Assembly: GCA_946800325.1 (NCBI GenBank)
Contig: OX326961.1
Location: forward strand, 5,372,655-5,436,654
DNA length: 64,000 nucleotides
Source of the DNA: Luzula sylvatica
Lineage: Eukaryota > Streptophyta > Magnoliopsida > Poales > Juncaceae
Direction of reading: 5' to 3'
Shown: in pieces, positions 11,922 through 22,713 of the stretch
Layout: each line of letters starts with the position of its first letter
Numbering within the stretch: the stretch's first letter is position 1
Notes under the pieces: model-generated
What the model saw: only the letters and a program-made list of their open reading frames with translations
Databases searched by the model: none
Told to the model about the DNA's origin: nothing
Position numbers and translations under genes: made by a program

Positions 11922-12269
11922 CTAAATCACGAAATTATGTTCATTAATCATCGGTGTAGATGCGGATGTCCCCAATGAAAGTCTAACCTCGTCCGGATCA
12001 ATATCGATTTCATCTCCGACCACCTCTTCATCCGAGTTACTCGAATTGAACTCTTCATTATCAACATCTCTTGTATCTTCATTAGCCATGTTGTAATTCT
12101 CATCAATTCCGCTAAATAACCAATGTTGAGCCGTGTTGTTTGTACTGTCCGAAGCAATAAGCACATCTTCGATTTTCTTTTTCTTGCTAAGTAACGTGGA
12201 ATTGAATTGAATGTACACTAAATGGCTTAATCGTGCGAACTCCAATCTATTTTTCTTGTATGAATCTAC
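11922..12269 (-). pseudogene. hAT transposase C-terminal fragment
   Basis: The frame contains YKKNRLEFARLSHLVYIQFN, followed by acidic, Ser-rich sequence and the end IDIDPDEVRLSLGTSAS. The first motif matches the segment that follows the dimerisation domain in plant BED-finger/DUF659/hAT transposases (K-R-N-R-L-x-x-x-R-L-x-D-L-V-Y-x-x-Y-N). No ATG is present. The frame is preceded by a T-rich tract ending in AG, so this looks like the last exon. The catalytic regions and zinc finger are not seen upstream on the minus strand within 2 kb. The transposase acts in the nucleus, cutting and re-inserting hAT elements. This piece could not do so alone. It could have mobilised relatives of the hAT MITEs in this window, but that is speculation. 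Confidence 0.7.
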
Positions 12270-12355
12270 CTCCCCCAAAAAACAAATAAAAATTATTCTA
12301 GATATTCATGAAAATATTATTAAAAGATGTGCCAGCTCAAAATAATATTCAACAT

Positions 12356-12537
12356 AAATTATGTTTTAAATCTAAATCGGTTCAAACCGGTCCAATATCG
12401 GTCCATATCGGTCCATATCGGCCCATGTATCGGTCGACCGATTTACTCAACCGATATGGGGCATATCATAACGAGGGACACTGATTAGAGATATGAAACC
12501 GACATACTGGTCCATATCAGTGATATTTAGAACACTG
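12356..12537. repeat. Degenerate hAT-like repeat rich in ATCGGTCC
   Basis: Tandem copies of CCATATCGGTCC fill the left half. The right end TATTTAGAACACTG resembles, in reverse complement, the CAGTGTTCTAAATA type of terminus seen intact at 27604-28624. No target duplication was found. Confidence 0.5.
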
Positions 12538-12545
12538 CCTCCAGT

Positions 12546-14257
12546 ATCATAAAAATGATTACAAAACAAACTACAAACTTCTAACTAATTTAATATTAAC
12601 AATCAGATAATAAAATAACATTTAAATAATTCACAAATTTACGTTTAAAAATTTCATGCCACACGTTGAACCACAACCCTAATCGTCACACAATTATAGA
12701 AATAACTCTAAATCCTCTAGCATCCGGAACAACATGAATCACAAACTACAAACTTTTAACCCCGTTAGCTACATACACCAAGTACCAACATTGTCACCAA
12801 AATTTAAATGCATGATTTTTCCGAGCCTAGAAACATTATTATATGATGTTAAAATTTAGTTTTAACGTATACTAGTGAGTACCTCGCTTCGCTTCGGAAC
12901 AACGTATGCAGTTTTTACATGCTATAATTATATATGTTAAAAGCTTACAATACATAAGTATCAATTATCAAAATTTAAATGCATGATTTTGTCATATATT
13001 TTGTCTTATAACTCTATATATATATGGAGTTATATGATAGACTAATTTTTTTTATCGTCTATCTTTTTCAAAAATTATACTTTGTATTAATATATGATAT
13101 AATAAATTTCTAAAAGTGCATCGAGAACATTTGTCTCTCTCCCCCCTTTCTTTTTTGTGCATGATATTTTGTTGTTTGTATTTGGTCAAGTTGCAAAATC
13201 TTTTTTATCATGTGTCATTTCTAAACTAATTTGCATGTTAATGGATTTTAGGCAGGGGCGGCCTGGCATTTTCGGAGGCCTTAGACGAAATCGAGCTAAA
13301 AACTATAAATTACGTCGAAATTTTAAATTGGTCAGAAATTGAACAAAATTAAAGGTTTCTCTGCTTGGTGGGTCCTCGTCAATGCTTTGGCGGGGTCCAA
13401 TTGTGTCCAGTCGTGAGTTCAAGGTTTCTCTCATCTTTCTCTTTTCTCTTGAAAGAGTTTATTTGGGTAAAAAAAAAACTTGGACTTATATCCATTACAT
13501 TATCAAAAATAAATTGTGGCATTTACAAAAATTAACATTGGCCTCTTGGGCCAACATACTGCGCCGTCTCTTATTGTAGGTGTTCTTCTAAAATAACTCC
13601 ACAAATAAATTGTTGCAAACCACGTATTTAAAATTGGATTAAAAACTATTTAAAATATTAGATTATGCACAACTAACTAGAGAAGGGAGAGACATAATCA
13701 ATCAAGATAACAATTTTAGAAGAATTTTATTATAGACTATTAAAAAAAAATTTGATATTTTTAATTAGTTTTATTTTGTTTGTACGAATTTTTTTTTATA
13801 TTCGTCTATTATTAATTGATAATATTATCCTTGAGTTTTACCCAAAAAAAATAGAACTCCTAGTTTAATCCTCGGCCGGTGTCGTAGAAAGGAAAATTAA
13901 AATTGGGCAAATAATCTCACAGGTTTCTGAAATCATTTTTAAGTCCCTTTACTTCAAAATTCAAATTAAGGAAAAAAAATTTGAAATGTTTGGGGAGAAT
14001 TTTATCGTTCCTTTTCCAAAATGTGTATGCATTTCTTCATAATAAAAATATTTTTACAATTCACGTTGCATATATTTCACTCATTTTTCAAGACTAGCTA
14101 AATTCTATATAACAGATTAACTAAGCCTTATCACAGCCCAAACAAACAAAAATAATTTAAATTGTGATGCATGCATAATAAACATTGGTAATTGGTACAT
14201 TCATTGGGCTTTGTGTTCACTTGTCAAAAGTAGTTTGGACTTTTGGTGGGTTTTTCA
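12546..14257. other. AT-rich region without recognised genes
   Basis: The segment 12683-12745 (CACACAATTATAGAAATAAC) resembles 5833-5897 in the palindrome arm, a diverged family member. At 12871 there is ACTAGTGAGTACCTCGCTTC followed by GCTTCGG, resembling a Helitron 3' end on the minus strand. CAGGGGCGG at about 13253 resembles a hAT terminus, but no partner was found. Open frames here (13157-13342, 13382-13579) show no recognisable protein. Confidence 0.5.
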
Positions 14258-14664
14258 ATTTCACGAGTACTTTGATGAAAAGAAATTAAAAATAAGATAA
14301 ACAAATAAAAATAAAATTATATCATATAATATCTGTTAATTTCTTATTTCATATCTATCCATCAATACAAAAATAAAGGTTGTATTTCACGAGTACACGT
14401 GTTCACCGCTACTTTGATGAAAAGAAATTAAAAATAAGATAAACAAATAAAAATAAAATTATATCATATAATATCCGTTAATTTCTTATTTCATATCTAT
14501 CCATCAATACAAAAATAAAGGTTGTATTTCACGAGTACACGTGTTCACCGCTACTTTGATGAAAAGAAATTAAAAATAAGATAAACAAATAAAAATAAAA
14601 TTATATCATATAATATCCGTTAATTTCTTATTTCATATCTATCCATCAATACAAAAATAAAGGT
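14258..14664. repeat. 142-bp tandem repeat, ~2.8 copies
   Basis: TTTGATGAAAAGAAATTAAA recurs at 14271, 14413 and 14555, an exact 142-bp period. The first copy lacks the 5' part containing ACACGTGTTCACCGCT. Copies are almost identical, indicating recent amplification. Confidence 0.95.
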
Positions 14665-14829
14665 AAGTAATACCTTATTGTGCTACCGTTAGGAAATAAA
14701 TAAATAAAATAGTCATTTCATTAAACATTAGATTATAAACAAAATCAAATCGAACCTTGTATCATGGGACAATGTGCTACGGTGAAGTGGTCAAGATCAA
14801 CAATCCATCTTACGAGTTACCAACGAAAA

Positions 14830-16893
14830 GGCAAAAATAAAACTGTTAACCATTTCTCTATTTTGCAAAAAACCTAGCTGATTGGGGAGGATCATTTAAT
14901 TTATTACTTTCTTCAATCTATTCGCCAATGTTTTTGAAATTATTTTTTTAACTCCAGAAATTAAGCTTATTGGCCTAAAATCTTTGGCCAATAAAGCATT
15001 TTTCTTTTTTGGCAATAAAGCTAAATAGGAAATTTCAAATCCCCCTAAATCTGCATTCACATCTTGAGTATTAATTAGGTCATAAATTTCCTCTTTCGTC
15101 AAAGGCCAAATTTTTTAAAAAAATTACTGTTTAGTCCATCTGGACCAGGAGATTTTCCATTTTTCCATTTCTTAATGACTTGATCTAATTCCTCCATCTG
15201 AATTGGCTGATCCAAATCTTGCAGTATATGCCTTTGCGATGAGTATATACTTGCCACATTTATTATTGGATTACTCAAATTCACTTCTGAATCTGTACCA
15301 ATTAGGGTTTTATAATACTCAAACAACACCTTTGCCTTAGGCCTATGACCAGATACATCTGAATTGGAATTTGGATCGAAGAGTGTAGCTATCGTAAGCT
15401 TGTTCTTCTTTATAGTGGCATATTTATGGAAAAATTTAGTATTTGCATCTCCCTCTTTTATTCACCTATTTTTTGCCCTAATTTGCTGATGATCATACTT
15501 CTCTTGTATGATATCTTCATACCTCCTCTTGATTATATTTTTCAGCCATTTCTCTAACTGTGAAAGCTCATGCTGTTCTTCCTTTATATCCATCCATTCA
15601 ATCATGTATTTACAATTTTCTGACTGGATATTGAGGCTTTTTCTTCTGTTATTGCTCCATCTTCTTAATTTTATCCCTAAGCTGATTATTTTATGATAAA
15701 ATTCCTTAAAAGTCCCTGCCTTAGATGATTTGAGATGATTTTCAATAATTTCATTAGCTTCCTCAATATTCAGCCATGCTTTCTCATATCTAAACCCTTG
15801 AAAGATAGGGAAAGAGGCTGTGGATTTTAATAGGATAGGGCAATGATCTGAGCTTAGGTTAGGAAGGGCATTTTGGGAAGAATTTGGAAATAGTTGGGAC
15901 CATGATAGATTGAATAAGAATCTATCAAGCCTAGCCATAGTAGTACTATTTGACTATGTGTACTCCCTTCCTTGGAGAGGCAAGTTTATTAGGTTAAGAT
16001 CATCTATAAAAGAATTAAACAAATGGATTCCTTCCCAATGTTTATTCTCTCCATGCTTTCTTTCTGAAATACTGGTTACCATGTTAAAATCACCCATGAT
16101 CAACCAAGGAACATCTATATTCCTATCCAAATCTTTTAATTCAGCAAGAAAACACTCCTTTTCTTAATTAATTGAGGACCATATACTCCAGTTAATCTTA
16201 TTTTATTATTATCCCATTTGCATTTTAAGTTAACACTCAGTGAATATACCCTTTTATCCACTGATAATAATTCAAATAAATTTTTATTCCAATTTAATAC
16301 AATCCCCCCTGAGGTACCTATTGCATTTAGGGTTTCAAATCCATCTAGCTGATTACCAACAATTTCCTTATTTAGTTGTGAATTATATACATCCAATTTA
16401 GTTTCTTGCAAACAACAAATATCTGGATGAATTTCAATTATATTATCTCTAATTTGCAATCTTTTTTTCTTAGCATTTAGCCCCCTAACATTCCAACATA
16501 AGATTTTTAATGATTTATGCTTCATTTTGATTAACAGAATTCTCCTCTAATGGACTTAGTCCTTCTATTAACAATAGTTCCTCTGGTATTTTTAGCTCAT
16601 CTTCTTTCCTTCCTAGGGTTTTGATTATGTCAATCATATCTTGACTGACCATAATCCCTACTGATTCCAGTACATCATATATGTCTTTCTCTTCTAAATA
16701 TAATTTTTCTTTGTCTAATTTCAATTTAGTCCCTCTTTTAGCTTTATATTTATCCTTTGCGAATCCATGTTGAATTTCCTGGTAATTTATCATTTGATCT
16801 CCTTTTTTATTTTTCAATCTTTCACTTCTTCTAAGAATTTGCAGATTTGCGTTTGGTAAAGAGTTTGCATCCTCTATGGTAACCAGTGAGTTT
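14830..16893 (-). pseudogene. L1-type LINE: ORF1 C-terminus and 5' part of ORF2
   Basis: Read on the minus strand, the segment begins in ORF1 (LQILRRSERLKNKKG, then a 100-codon frame at 16515-16817 rich in Lys and Glu). ORF2 follows from 16525: the endonuclease starts KILCWNVRGLNAKKKR and has LQETK, VYGPQ, MGDFNMV and SSDHCPIL. Then comes the reverse-transcriptase entry (KSPGPDGLNSNFFK, DFRPISLISG). The frame is broken by a shift near 16150, a TGG-to-TAG change in the YTWSN motif near 15953, and further shifts near 15100-15470. The catalytic YxDD region, the RNase/zinc-knuckle end and the poly(A) tail are missing, because the copy stops around PNQLGFLQNRE near 14840. Loss of the 3' end is unusual for a LINE and points to a later deletion. 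Not functional. Confidence 0.9.
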
Positions 16894-17076
16894 TGTGATG
16901 AACGGGTTTTTGGCGTGTTTTAATATGTCGTTGTGTTAAAACCCGAACAATCAACAAAATTTGTAATCTATGTTTGTACGGTGGTAAATGTATAGATTCG
17001 TTCCATGGGGAGCAATTGCGTCAAAGATTTAATCAAAATTAGACAAGAAATAGCAAAGAAGAATCACAGAAGATAG

Positions 17077-17415
17077 TCCGTTACAACGGACATACAGTCC
17101 GTTACAACGGAGGTTAGGGCAGTTGTTAACGAAAGGGTTGATACGAAGGTGCGTTACAACGGAGTAAATTCCGTTACAACGAAAGTGGAAGTCCGTTATA
17201 ACGGACAGCAGCAGCGTTACAACGGATTGGTTAATCCGTTACAACGGACTACTATCTCCGTTACAACGTACTTGTATTGATCTATTTGAGTGGAAATTCT
17301 GGTAAGTCCGTTACAACGGAACTATAGGTGCGTTACAACGGAAGTATAACCAACTGAATGTGAGGTACAAACCGTTTAGTCCGTTGTAACGCAGTGTGAG
17401 TTCCGTTATAACGGA
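17077..17415. repeat. Array of ~12 TCCGTTRYAACGGA motifs
   Basis: Copies occur at about 17077, 17098, 17153, 17170, 17190, 17213, 17236, 17258, 17309, 17331, 17380 and 17402. Most read TCCGTTACAACGGA or the perfect palindrome TCCGTTATAACGGA, with some GCGTT- variants. Neighbours are often 21-23 bp apart. Spacers differ between copies, so this is a cluster of sites rather than a simple tandem repeat. Each half contains AACGG, the core bound by plant three-repeat MYB factors. Whether MYBs bind here is an inference. Confidence 0.9.
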
Positions 17416-17558
17416 AGTAGTTCTGGAATTCTGGTTTGAGATTAGATTTGGGAGCAGTTTGATGGTTTGTTTGGATTCAAATTTAAAAGCAATTAAGTTA
17501 AAACACAAGCACTAAGATCACACAAACAAACAAAGAAGATTTCGAAGGCAAAGATTCA

Positions 17559-17876
17559 TTAAACCACAAATTCTTTACACAAATCCAATTCAATTAAAAC
17601 TACAAGAATTACAAGAAAGGAAAGAAAACACCTAGAGAGATGAAGTGAGCTTTGAGTCTCGTCTTGGATGCCTTCCTCGTTGCCTTGAGATGCTAGTGAG
17701 CTAGACACCTCACACAACTCGTTCCTTTTGTACCAATCCACTCGCCAATCGAAGTGAGCTCCGTACCGGTTGAGTGGATTCGAGATTTGCAAGGGATTAA
17801 TTGGACGGAAGCTCCCGATCAATTTAGAGTAAGCTCGACTCCTTGCTTGCTCGGATTCGGATGAAGAAAGCTCCAA
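17559..17876 (-). CDS. Unrecognised 105-codon frame in LTR-like insert
   Basis: The frame begins MELSSSESEQARSRAY and ends ELDLCKEFVV. It lies about 290 bp downstream of a minus-strand TATA box, after a long CT run, which is where a leader ORF would be. The hydrophobic stretch FLSFLVILVVLIEL near the C-terminus could be a membrane segment. No homologue is recognised. It could equally be a chance frame within an LTR. Confidence 0.2.
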   Translation of the reverse strand: MELSSSESEQARSRAYSKLIGSFRPINPLQISNPLNRYGAHFDWRVDWYKRNELCEVSSSLASQGNEEGIQDETQSSLHLSRCFLSFLVILVVLIELDLCKEFVV

Positions 17877-18021
17877 CCAAAACCCCGCAACTCGATCTTC
17901 GTCGAAGTGTAGACCAATTCACCGAATGAAGTGAGCTTCTATTCGGTGATCGATCTTAGAGAATTATCGTTCGATTTTGCAATTCTTGCGTATTCTTGAA
18001 GGTTTCTTGGACTTGTTTCAG

Positions 18022-18116
<95 letters not shown>
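18022..18116. repeat. (AG)n microsatellite
   Basis: An almost pure AG run of about 95 bp. On the minus strand it is a CT tract just downstream of the TATA box at 18164-18171, like the pyrimidine-rich leaders of many plant transcripts. Confidence 0.95.
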
Positions 18117-18117
<1 letters not shown>

Positions 18118-18163
18118 AAAAAAGGGTAAAAGAGCGTCCCCAAACTCGTGGCCCTTGTGGTCT

Positions 18164-18171
18164 TATTTATA
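18164..18171 (-). promoter_or_regulatory. TATA box of LTR-like insert
   Basis: The minus strand reads GCTATAAATAAG, a good plant TATA box, about 50 bp upstream of the CT-rich tract. It would drive transcription toward lower coordinates. Confidence 0.5.
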
Positions 18172-18531
18172 GCACTCATGGGGTCTTCTTATTGGCCACG
18201 AGTTGGTGGAGAGGATTGAGGGTAATGAGGTAATTTTCACCAAAGGTAGGTGGGAAGAATAAGGGCTAAGGATTGAGTGATTTTTGTGTAGACTTTTGTG
18301 TAATTTTGTATCATGATAATTGTTTGCCTCCCGTCTTATTCATGTAACGAATGTATCGGTATAATATATCGTTTTCACTCTTCTTGACGTGTTGGAGACA
18401 ACTACACTCTCCAAATTCCTAGAAATTGCTTCTAATTCCTGTGATTAAGCAATAAAACACATTTAGTGAAGAAATATTCAAGTTATCTCAAATATGATTA
18501 ATAAAATATATATATTTGTTCTTCACAAGGG

Positions 18532-18939
18532 CTAAAAATCCCCAAATTTAGCATTAAATTTGTATCTTATTTCCCTCACATCATTTTGATCAGAGTTAAC
18601 TAGCGCTTCTGGGACCGGAATGGGACTCTCGTCATTTTGACATGATTCAATTGCCATTGAAGTGACTGGAGCGTCCATTTCCTCAGGTATAAATAACTCA
18701 CCCAATTCCATTTGACCTGAATTTTCATGTAACGGAGATGCTTGATCCATCCTTATCGGGGATTTTTCTTGAACCGGAGAGTCCATTAGGTTTGAAGAGT
18801 GACGATCAAATGAGTCAGGTGAGTAAATCACCAATTCTTTACATGAATTTGTCTTTTTCCTTGAGTCTTTAACCACAATCCATTCTTTTTTCTGATTATT
18901 GTTTTTGTGAATTGGTCTCCAAACTTGAGCTGGCATCAC
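18532..18939 (-). pseudogene. LINE ORF1 N-terminal portion, split from 16.9 kb
   Basis: The 135-codon frame starts MPAQVWRPIHKNNNQKKEW and is polar and proline-rich. It ends in KFNAKFGDF and a stop 3-5 bp before the LTR-like insert. Plant L1 ORF1 proteins carry similar VWRP and EWxVV motifs near the linker between the RNA-binding part and the C-terminus. On the far side of the insert, the same strand continues with NSLVTIEDANSLPNANLQIL, which fits the following part of ORF1. The 5' start of the LINE is missing. A Helitron-like minisatellite abuts it at about 18957. Confidence 0.65.
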
Positions 18940-18956
18940 TCTCCTTTTTATTGAAT

Positions 18957-19283
18957 GAAGGACTGAAATATAAATAAAAAAGGACCAAAATGTTAATAAA
19001 AATGACCAAAATATAAATAAAAAGGACCAAAATGTAAATTCAAAAATGTAAAAAAGGACCGAAATATAAATAAAAGAGGATCAAAATATAAATAAAAAGG
19101 ACCAAAATATAATTTTCTAAATTAAAAAGGACCAAAATGTAAATAAAAATGACCAAAATGTAATTTTTTAAACTAAAAAGGATCAAAATGTAAATTTAAA
19201 AATATTTTTTTTACAAAAAATCCCTTGATGACGTGGCCGCATGTACGAGCTCCATTTCTTCCAACTTTATACATAAGTATAGA
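18957..19283 (-). mobile_element. Helitron-like terminal fragment with minisatellite
   Basis: Repeats of GGACCAAAATGTAAATAAAA run into a conserved end: TTGATGACGTGG, then CAACTTTATACATAAGTATAGA. On the minus strand the end reads TCTATACTTATGTATAAAG, a TC-initiated terminus shared with copies at 30082, 32079, 32471 and 32806. The other end, with its GC hairpin, is absent here. Frames in the minisatellite encode only repeats of F-W-S-F type. Confidence 0.65.
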
Positions 19284-19435
19284 TATCACTAATACCCGTA
19301 CAAAATATGAGAAATATCATCAATAACCCTCCTCTTCTAATTTGTAAAAAAAAAATTGTAAATTAGAAATCTTCTAAAGAAAATAACAAAATAAAGGGTA
19401 TATATTGTAATTTGTATATTTTGTAGGGGTATACT

Positions 19436-19986
19436 CAATGTTCTAAAAATCGGTCCAGGCGGCCGCCTAGGCGCTAGGCGTTGGGAAAACGCCCACGTTT
19501 AGCCTAGGCGTTCATGTCTAGGCGGAATTCCGCATAGACCCGCCTAAATAGCGTCTAGGCCCGCATAATTCCGCCTAGGTGCGCCCAGGCCAATTTTATT
19601 TTATTTTATTTTTTTAAAATTTTTTTTTTTTATTTAGACCCACAACTCATCCTTTCTTATTTCTATTTTTAATAATTTTATTTTGTGATTTATTTGAATT
19701 TGTATTAATGGTATTTTGTAGATTTCATGTTACAATTTGTTTGGACGTTGTTTTAAATGAATTAATATGTAGATTTCATGTTATGATTTGTTTGGACGTT
19801 GTTTTAAATAAATCAATATACATTATTTTTAGTATAAAAAATTATAGCACAAATTATAATATATAAAAATTAAAAAAATGACAAAAACTATGTAAAATTA
19901 TAAATCCGTCTAGATCCGATTAATCCCTCTAGGCGCTAGACGGTGCCCGTCCGCCCGACTAGCGCCTAGCGATTTCTGTTACATTG
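19436..19986. mobile_element. hAT-type MITE, TSD GGTATACT
   Basis: The termini are CAATGTTCTAAAAATCG and, inverted, CAATGTAACAGAAATCGC. The exact 8-bp duplication GGTATACT lies at 19428-19435 and 19987-19994. Subterminal GC-rich GCCTAGGCGCTAGGCG repeats occur at both ends around an AT-rich core. The 551-bp element has no transposase. Confidence 0.9.
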
Positions 19987-19994
19987 GGTATACT

Positions 19995-21844
19995 CGATGA
20001 AAGGCCTCAATTAAATAGAGTTAATGAAAATAAGATAATGACTCAATTGTAAAATCAAAGTAGAAAAAACAAAATAATGAGTCATAAATACTCTTTCAGC
20101 ATCATTTTAATAGACCCGTTAATCATGATGAGTCCAAGTTGCTCGACCCGCACACATCTAAGCGTTAATATGGATTTTACAAGGGATTGAGAGAAAGAAC
20201 CAAAAACTATAATAAAAAGAAAACTTGAAAAAATCCGGTATTTAAATCACCATACGCGCAGCCCAGCTTATTTTTCCTAGTGATATGGAATTCATTTTCT
20301 AAATGAGTAGTGATGTACATCCCCTAATACTCTTCTCCCAAATCCTCGATGATTAGAATATGATTTAAAACCTTCAAAATTAACACACAAAAACACGATT
20401 TAACATCTTAATTTATGATTTAATTATCTCAATTTATGATTTAATATACAATTAAGATATTAAATCATAAATGAAAATTTTAATTTTTAAGGTGTTAAAT
20501 GATATACACCTCATCAAGAATGTGAGAGGCGAGATGGAGGTATGTCCAACATTTTCCTTTCTAAATATCCTTTAATTTTTGGGAGGCGAGATGGAGGTAT
20601 GTCCAACATTTTTCTTTCTAAATATCCTTTAATTTTTTAGCAATGCTACCATGCACCAAAACTTTTACTTACTTTGTTGATAGATTTAATCTTAACCCTT
20701 CAATTACAGAAGGGTATTTTAGAAAACACAAACTCGAACCGGTTACGAGTGAGGCGTGAGTAATGAGTAACAAATTGTACATAATTAAGACAATAATTAA
20801 TTATGATCTCCTTGAAGTTCTTCTATGGCATAAAATATAATTCTATATATAACATAAATGACACAAATAATTGTATAAATTGTATAAATCTAATAAAAAA
20901 TATACTTTTTCACGTGACAGATTTTTTTTCTCAAGAAAGTATTACTATTTTGCCATTTTAACCGTATATGACATGGCCAAAAAATATAAATTTACGAAAA
21001 AGATTATATAAAAATATATCATATATTCTAAAATGATATATCACACGTGTAAAAATGTAATCATATAAAAGATATAACTTTTGTTGTATTTAGAAAATAT
21101 ATATCATACATCTAAATAATTTATGATTAAAAATGCATTCATAAAATTGTCATACATGCATTTTATTTGTAAAAAGTATATCATTAAAAAGATATTTCAT
21201 ACTTGTAAAAATGTACAAAACATAAATTTATATCATACATCTAAAGATATATGTGGTATATCTAAAATGTATAAAACATAATGATATATCATACATATAA
21301 AAGATATATGATATATCTAAAAGTAGATAAAACATAAAGATTAATCATATATAAAAATCTCACTGGACCAAAATACCACTTTATATTTCATATTTATTTT
21401 TTATAAACTATTGTTAGTATTTTTGATATTTATATAAATTTCATATTTCTGTTATTACATATTTTTTTCATGAAAATGTAAAATCAAATAATAAAAAAAT
21501 AAACAATGATAAAACAAATTATACACCTTGAAAATGACTTGGTAGAAAAATATTATTTTTTGTCAAAGTATATAATCATAGGTAGGTATATATGCTAGTA
21601 TTAATGCTATTTTGTTAAAATAAATAATAAAAAAAAATTATGCTTATTTTTGGTCCCTTATTTTTCACCAAAAGTTTAATCAAGTCCATAGTATTTTAAT
21701 TTTGCCAGTCAAGTGTCAAGTCACTTTTTAAATTTGGTCAATCAAGTTCTTTACCTTTTAATTTGGTTCAATTAGGTCATTTCATCCATTAATTAATTAT
21801 TGTACTGTTAAATGTTGATATGACAACTTATGATCTGGTATTTT
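19995..21844. other. AT-rich region without recognised genes
   Basis: Contains the 58-bp tandem duplication at 20525-20638 and, at about 20990-21330, loose repeats of GATATATCATACATCTAAA type. Nothing coding is recognised. Confidence 0.6.
20525..20638. repeat. 58-bp tandem duplication
   Basis: GAGGCGAGATGGAGGTATGT begins at 20525 and again at 20583, and the 56-bp units differ at only one or two bases. Confidence 0.9.
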
Positions 21845-22158
21845 CGTGACAACATATGACATGTCATGTTTGATGATGTGAGAACTCGTGACATATCATA
21901 TTTGATGACGTGGCAACATAATTGTTTATTTATGAATCTTTTATTTATCAATGAATTTAGTATAGACGCATAACTCAAATAGCGAAAAATATATCTAAAG
22001 CACAATCTCGCAATTTAATAAATAACGACGCTATAATGCCTCACACATAACTTAAAATATTTTTTTTATATAAAATTAATGTTGTCATGTCATCAAATAT
22101 CACATGTCATGGATTGTCACGTCATTGAACATGTCATGTCATATTTTGCCAAGTCACG
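21845..22158. repeat. Imperfect inverted repeat (foldback, ~75-bp arms)
   Basis: 21845-21917 pairs with 22081-22158. The sequences GTTGYCAYGTCATCAAATAT and CATGACATGTCAT occur in inverse orientation, with scattered mismatches and a loop of about 163 bp. The arms are rich in GACATGTC-like palindromes. It may be a decayed MITE. No target duplication was identified. Confidence 0.7.
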
Positions 22159-22705
22159 ATTTATGTTAGGTTATCTACACCCCCATCGAGTCCGCGCAGC
22201 GGATAATTATTGGACTCGACGGAGTACAAATCCCCGAGATCTCATCCACGATTTGTTTATCAAATTGCCTATAACTAATATAACGTAAATCTAAAAAACG
22301 TAATATTTGTACCTAGCGAAATTGATCGCTTACGAAGGGTTTGTCGCTGCGAAGCCTTCACTTCCGTTCACGTCGCACCTTTTCGTTCGCACCTTTTCGC
22401 TCGCACCTTTTCGCACCGGTTCGTCCCACGCCCAAACCGGTCGTCTTTCTCCGTTCGTCTTCTCGTCGGTTGATGAACTTAACTCGTTAGTACGCAAACG
22501 TATACGTACCTCTGCTCGTATCCACCGCGAAACGGGAGTCGTCGGATAATCACCAAACTGCCTAGACGCCTCGTAATCACTCTTGCTTAAACTCTTGCCG
22601 GAATCAATGGAGAATTCCGGCAAACTTTTCTCTCTCTTAATTACTAGATTAATTAGTGGAAATAATGGTTGCTTAGATTGATTTGATTGAGTGAGATTAG
22701 GGTCC

Positions 22706-22713
22706 TATTTATA
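22706..22713 (-). promoter_or_regulatory. TATA box of copia LTR
   Basis: The minus strand reads TTCTATAAATAGGACC, a strong plant TATA box in the expected position between U3-like and R/U5-like parts. Confidence 0.6.

Larger units (their letters stand above)
16894..18527 (-). mobile_element. LTR-like insert splitting LINE ORF1
   Basis: The 1634-bp segment starts TGTGATGAAC and ends GTTCTTCACA, so both strands begin TGTGAWGAAC, as LTRs do (TG...CA). It separates two minus-strand pieces of one LINE ORF1 (18532-18939 and 16515-16890). On the minus strand a TATA box (18164-18171) is followed by a long (CT) run, a 105-codon frame (17559-17876) and then the TCCGTTRYAACGGA array. No gag or pol is visible, so it would be a solo LTR or a small LTR-derived element. 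The flanking 5-mers (AGTTT and AGGGC) do not match. Either the target copy has decayed, or one edge was rearranged. Confidence 0.6.

Noticed and set aside
17077..17415. Regularly spaced repeats resembling a CRISPR array
   Set aside because: Repeats are only 14 bp and vary in sequence, and the spacing is irregular. The setting is a plant LTR with no cas-like genes.
22330..22623. 97-codon minus frame and 80-codon plus frame in a GC-rich block
   Set aside because: They overlap antisense in the R/U5-like part of a copia LTR. No domain was recognised.
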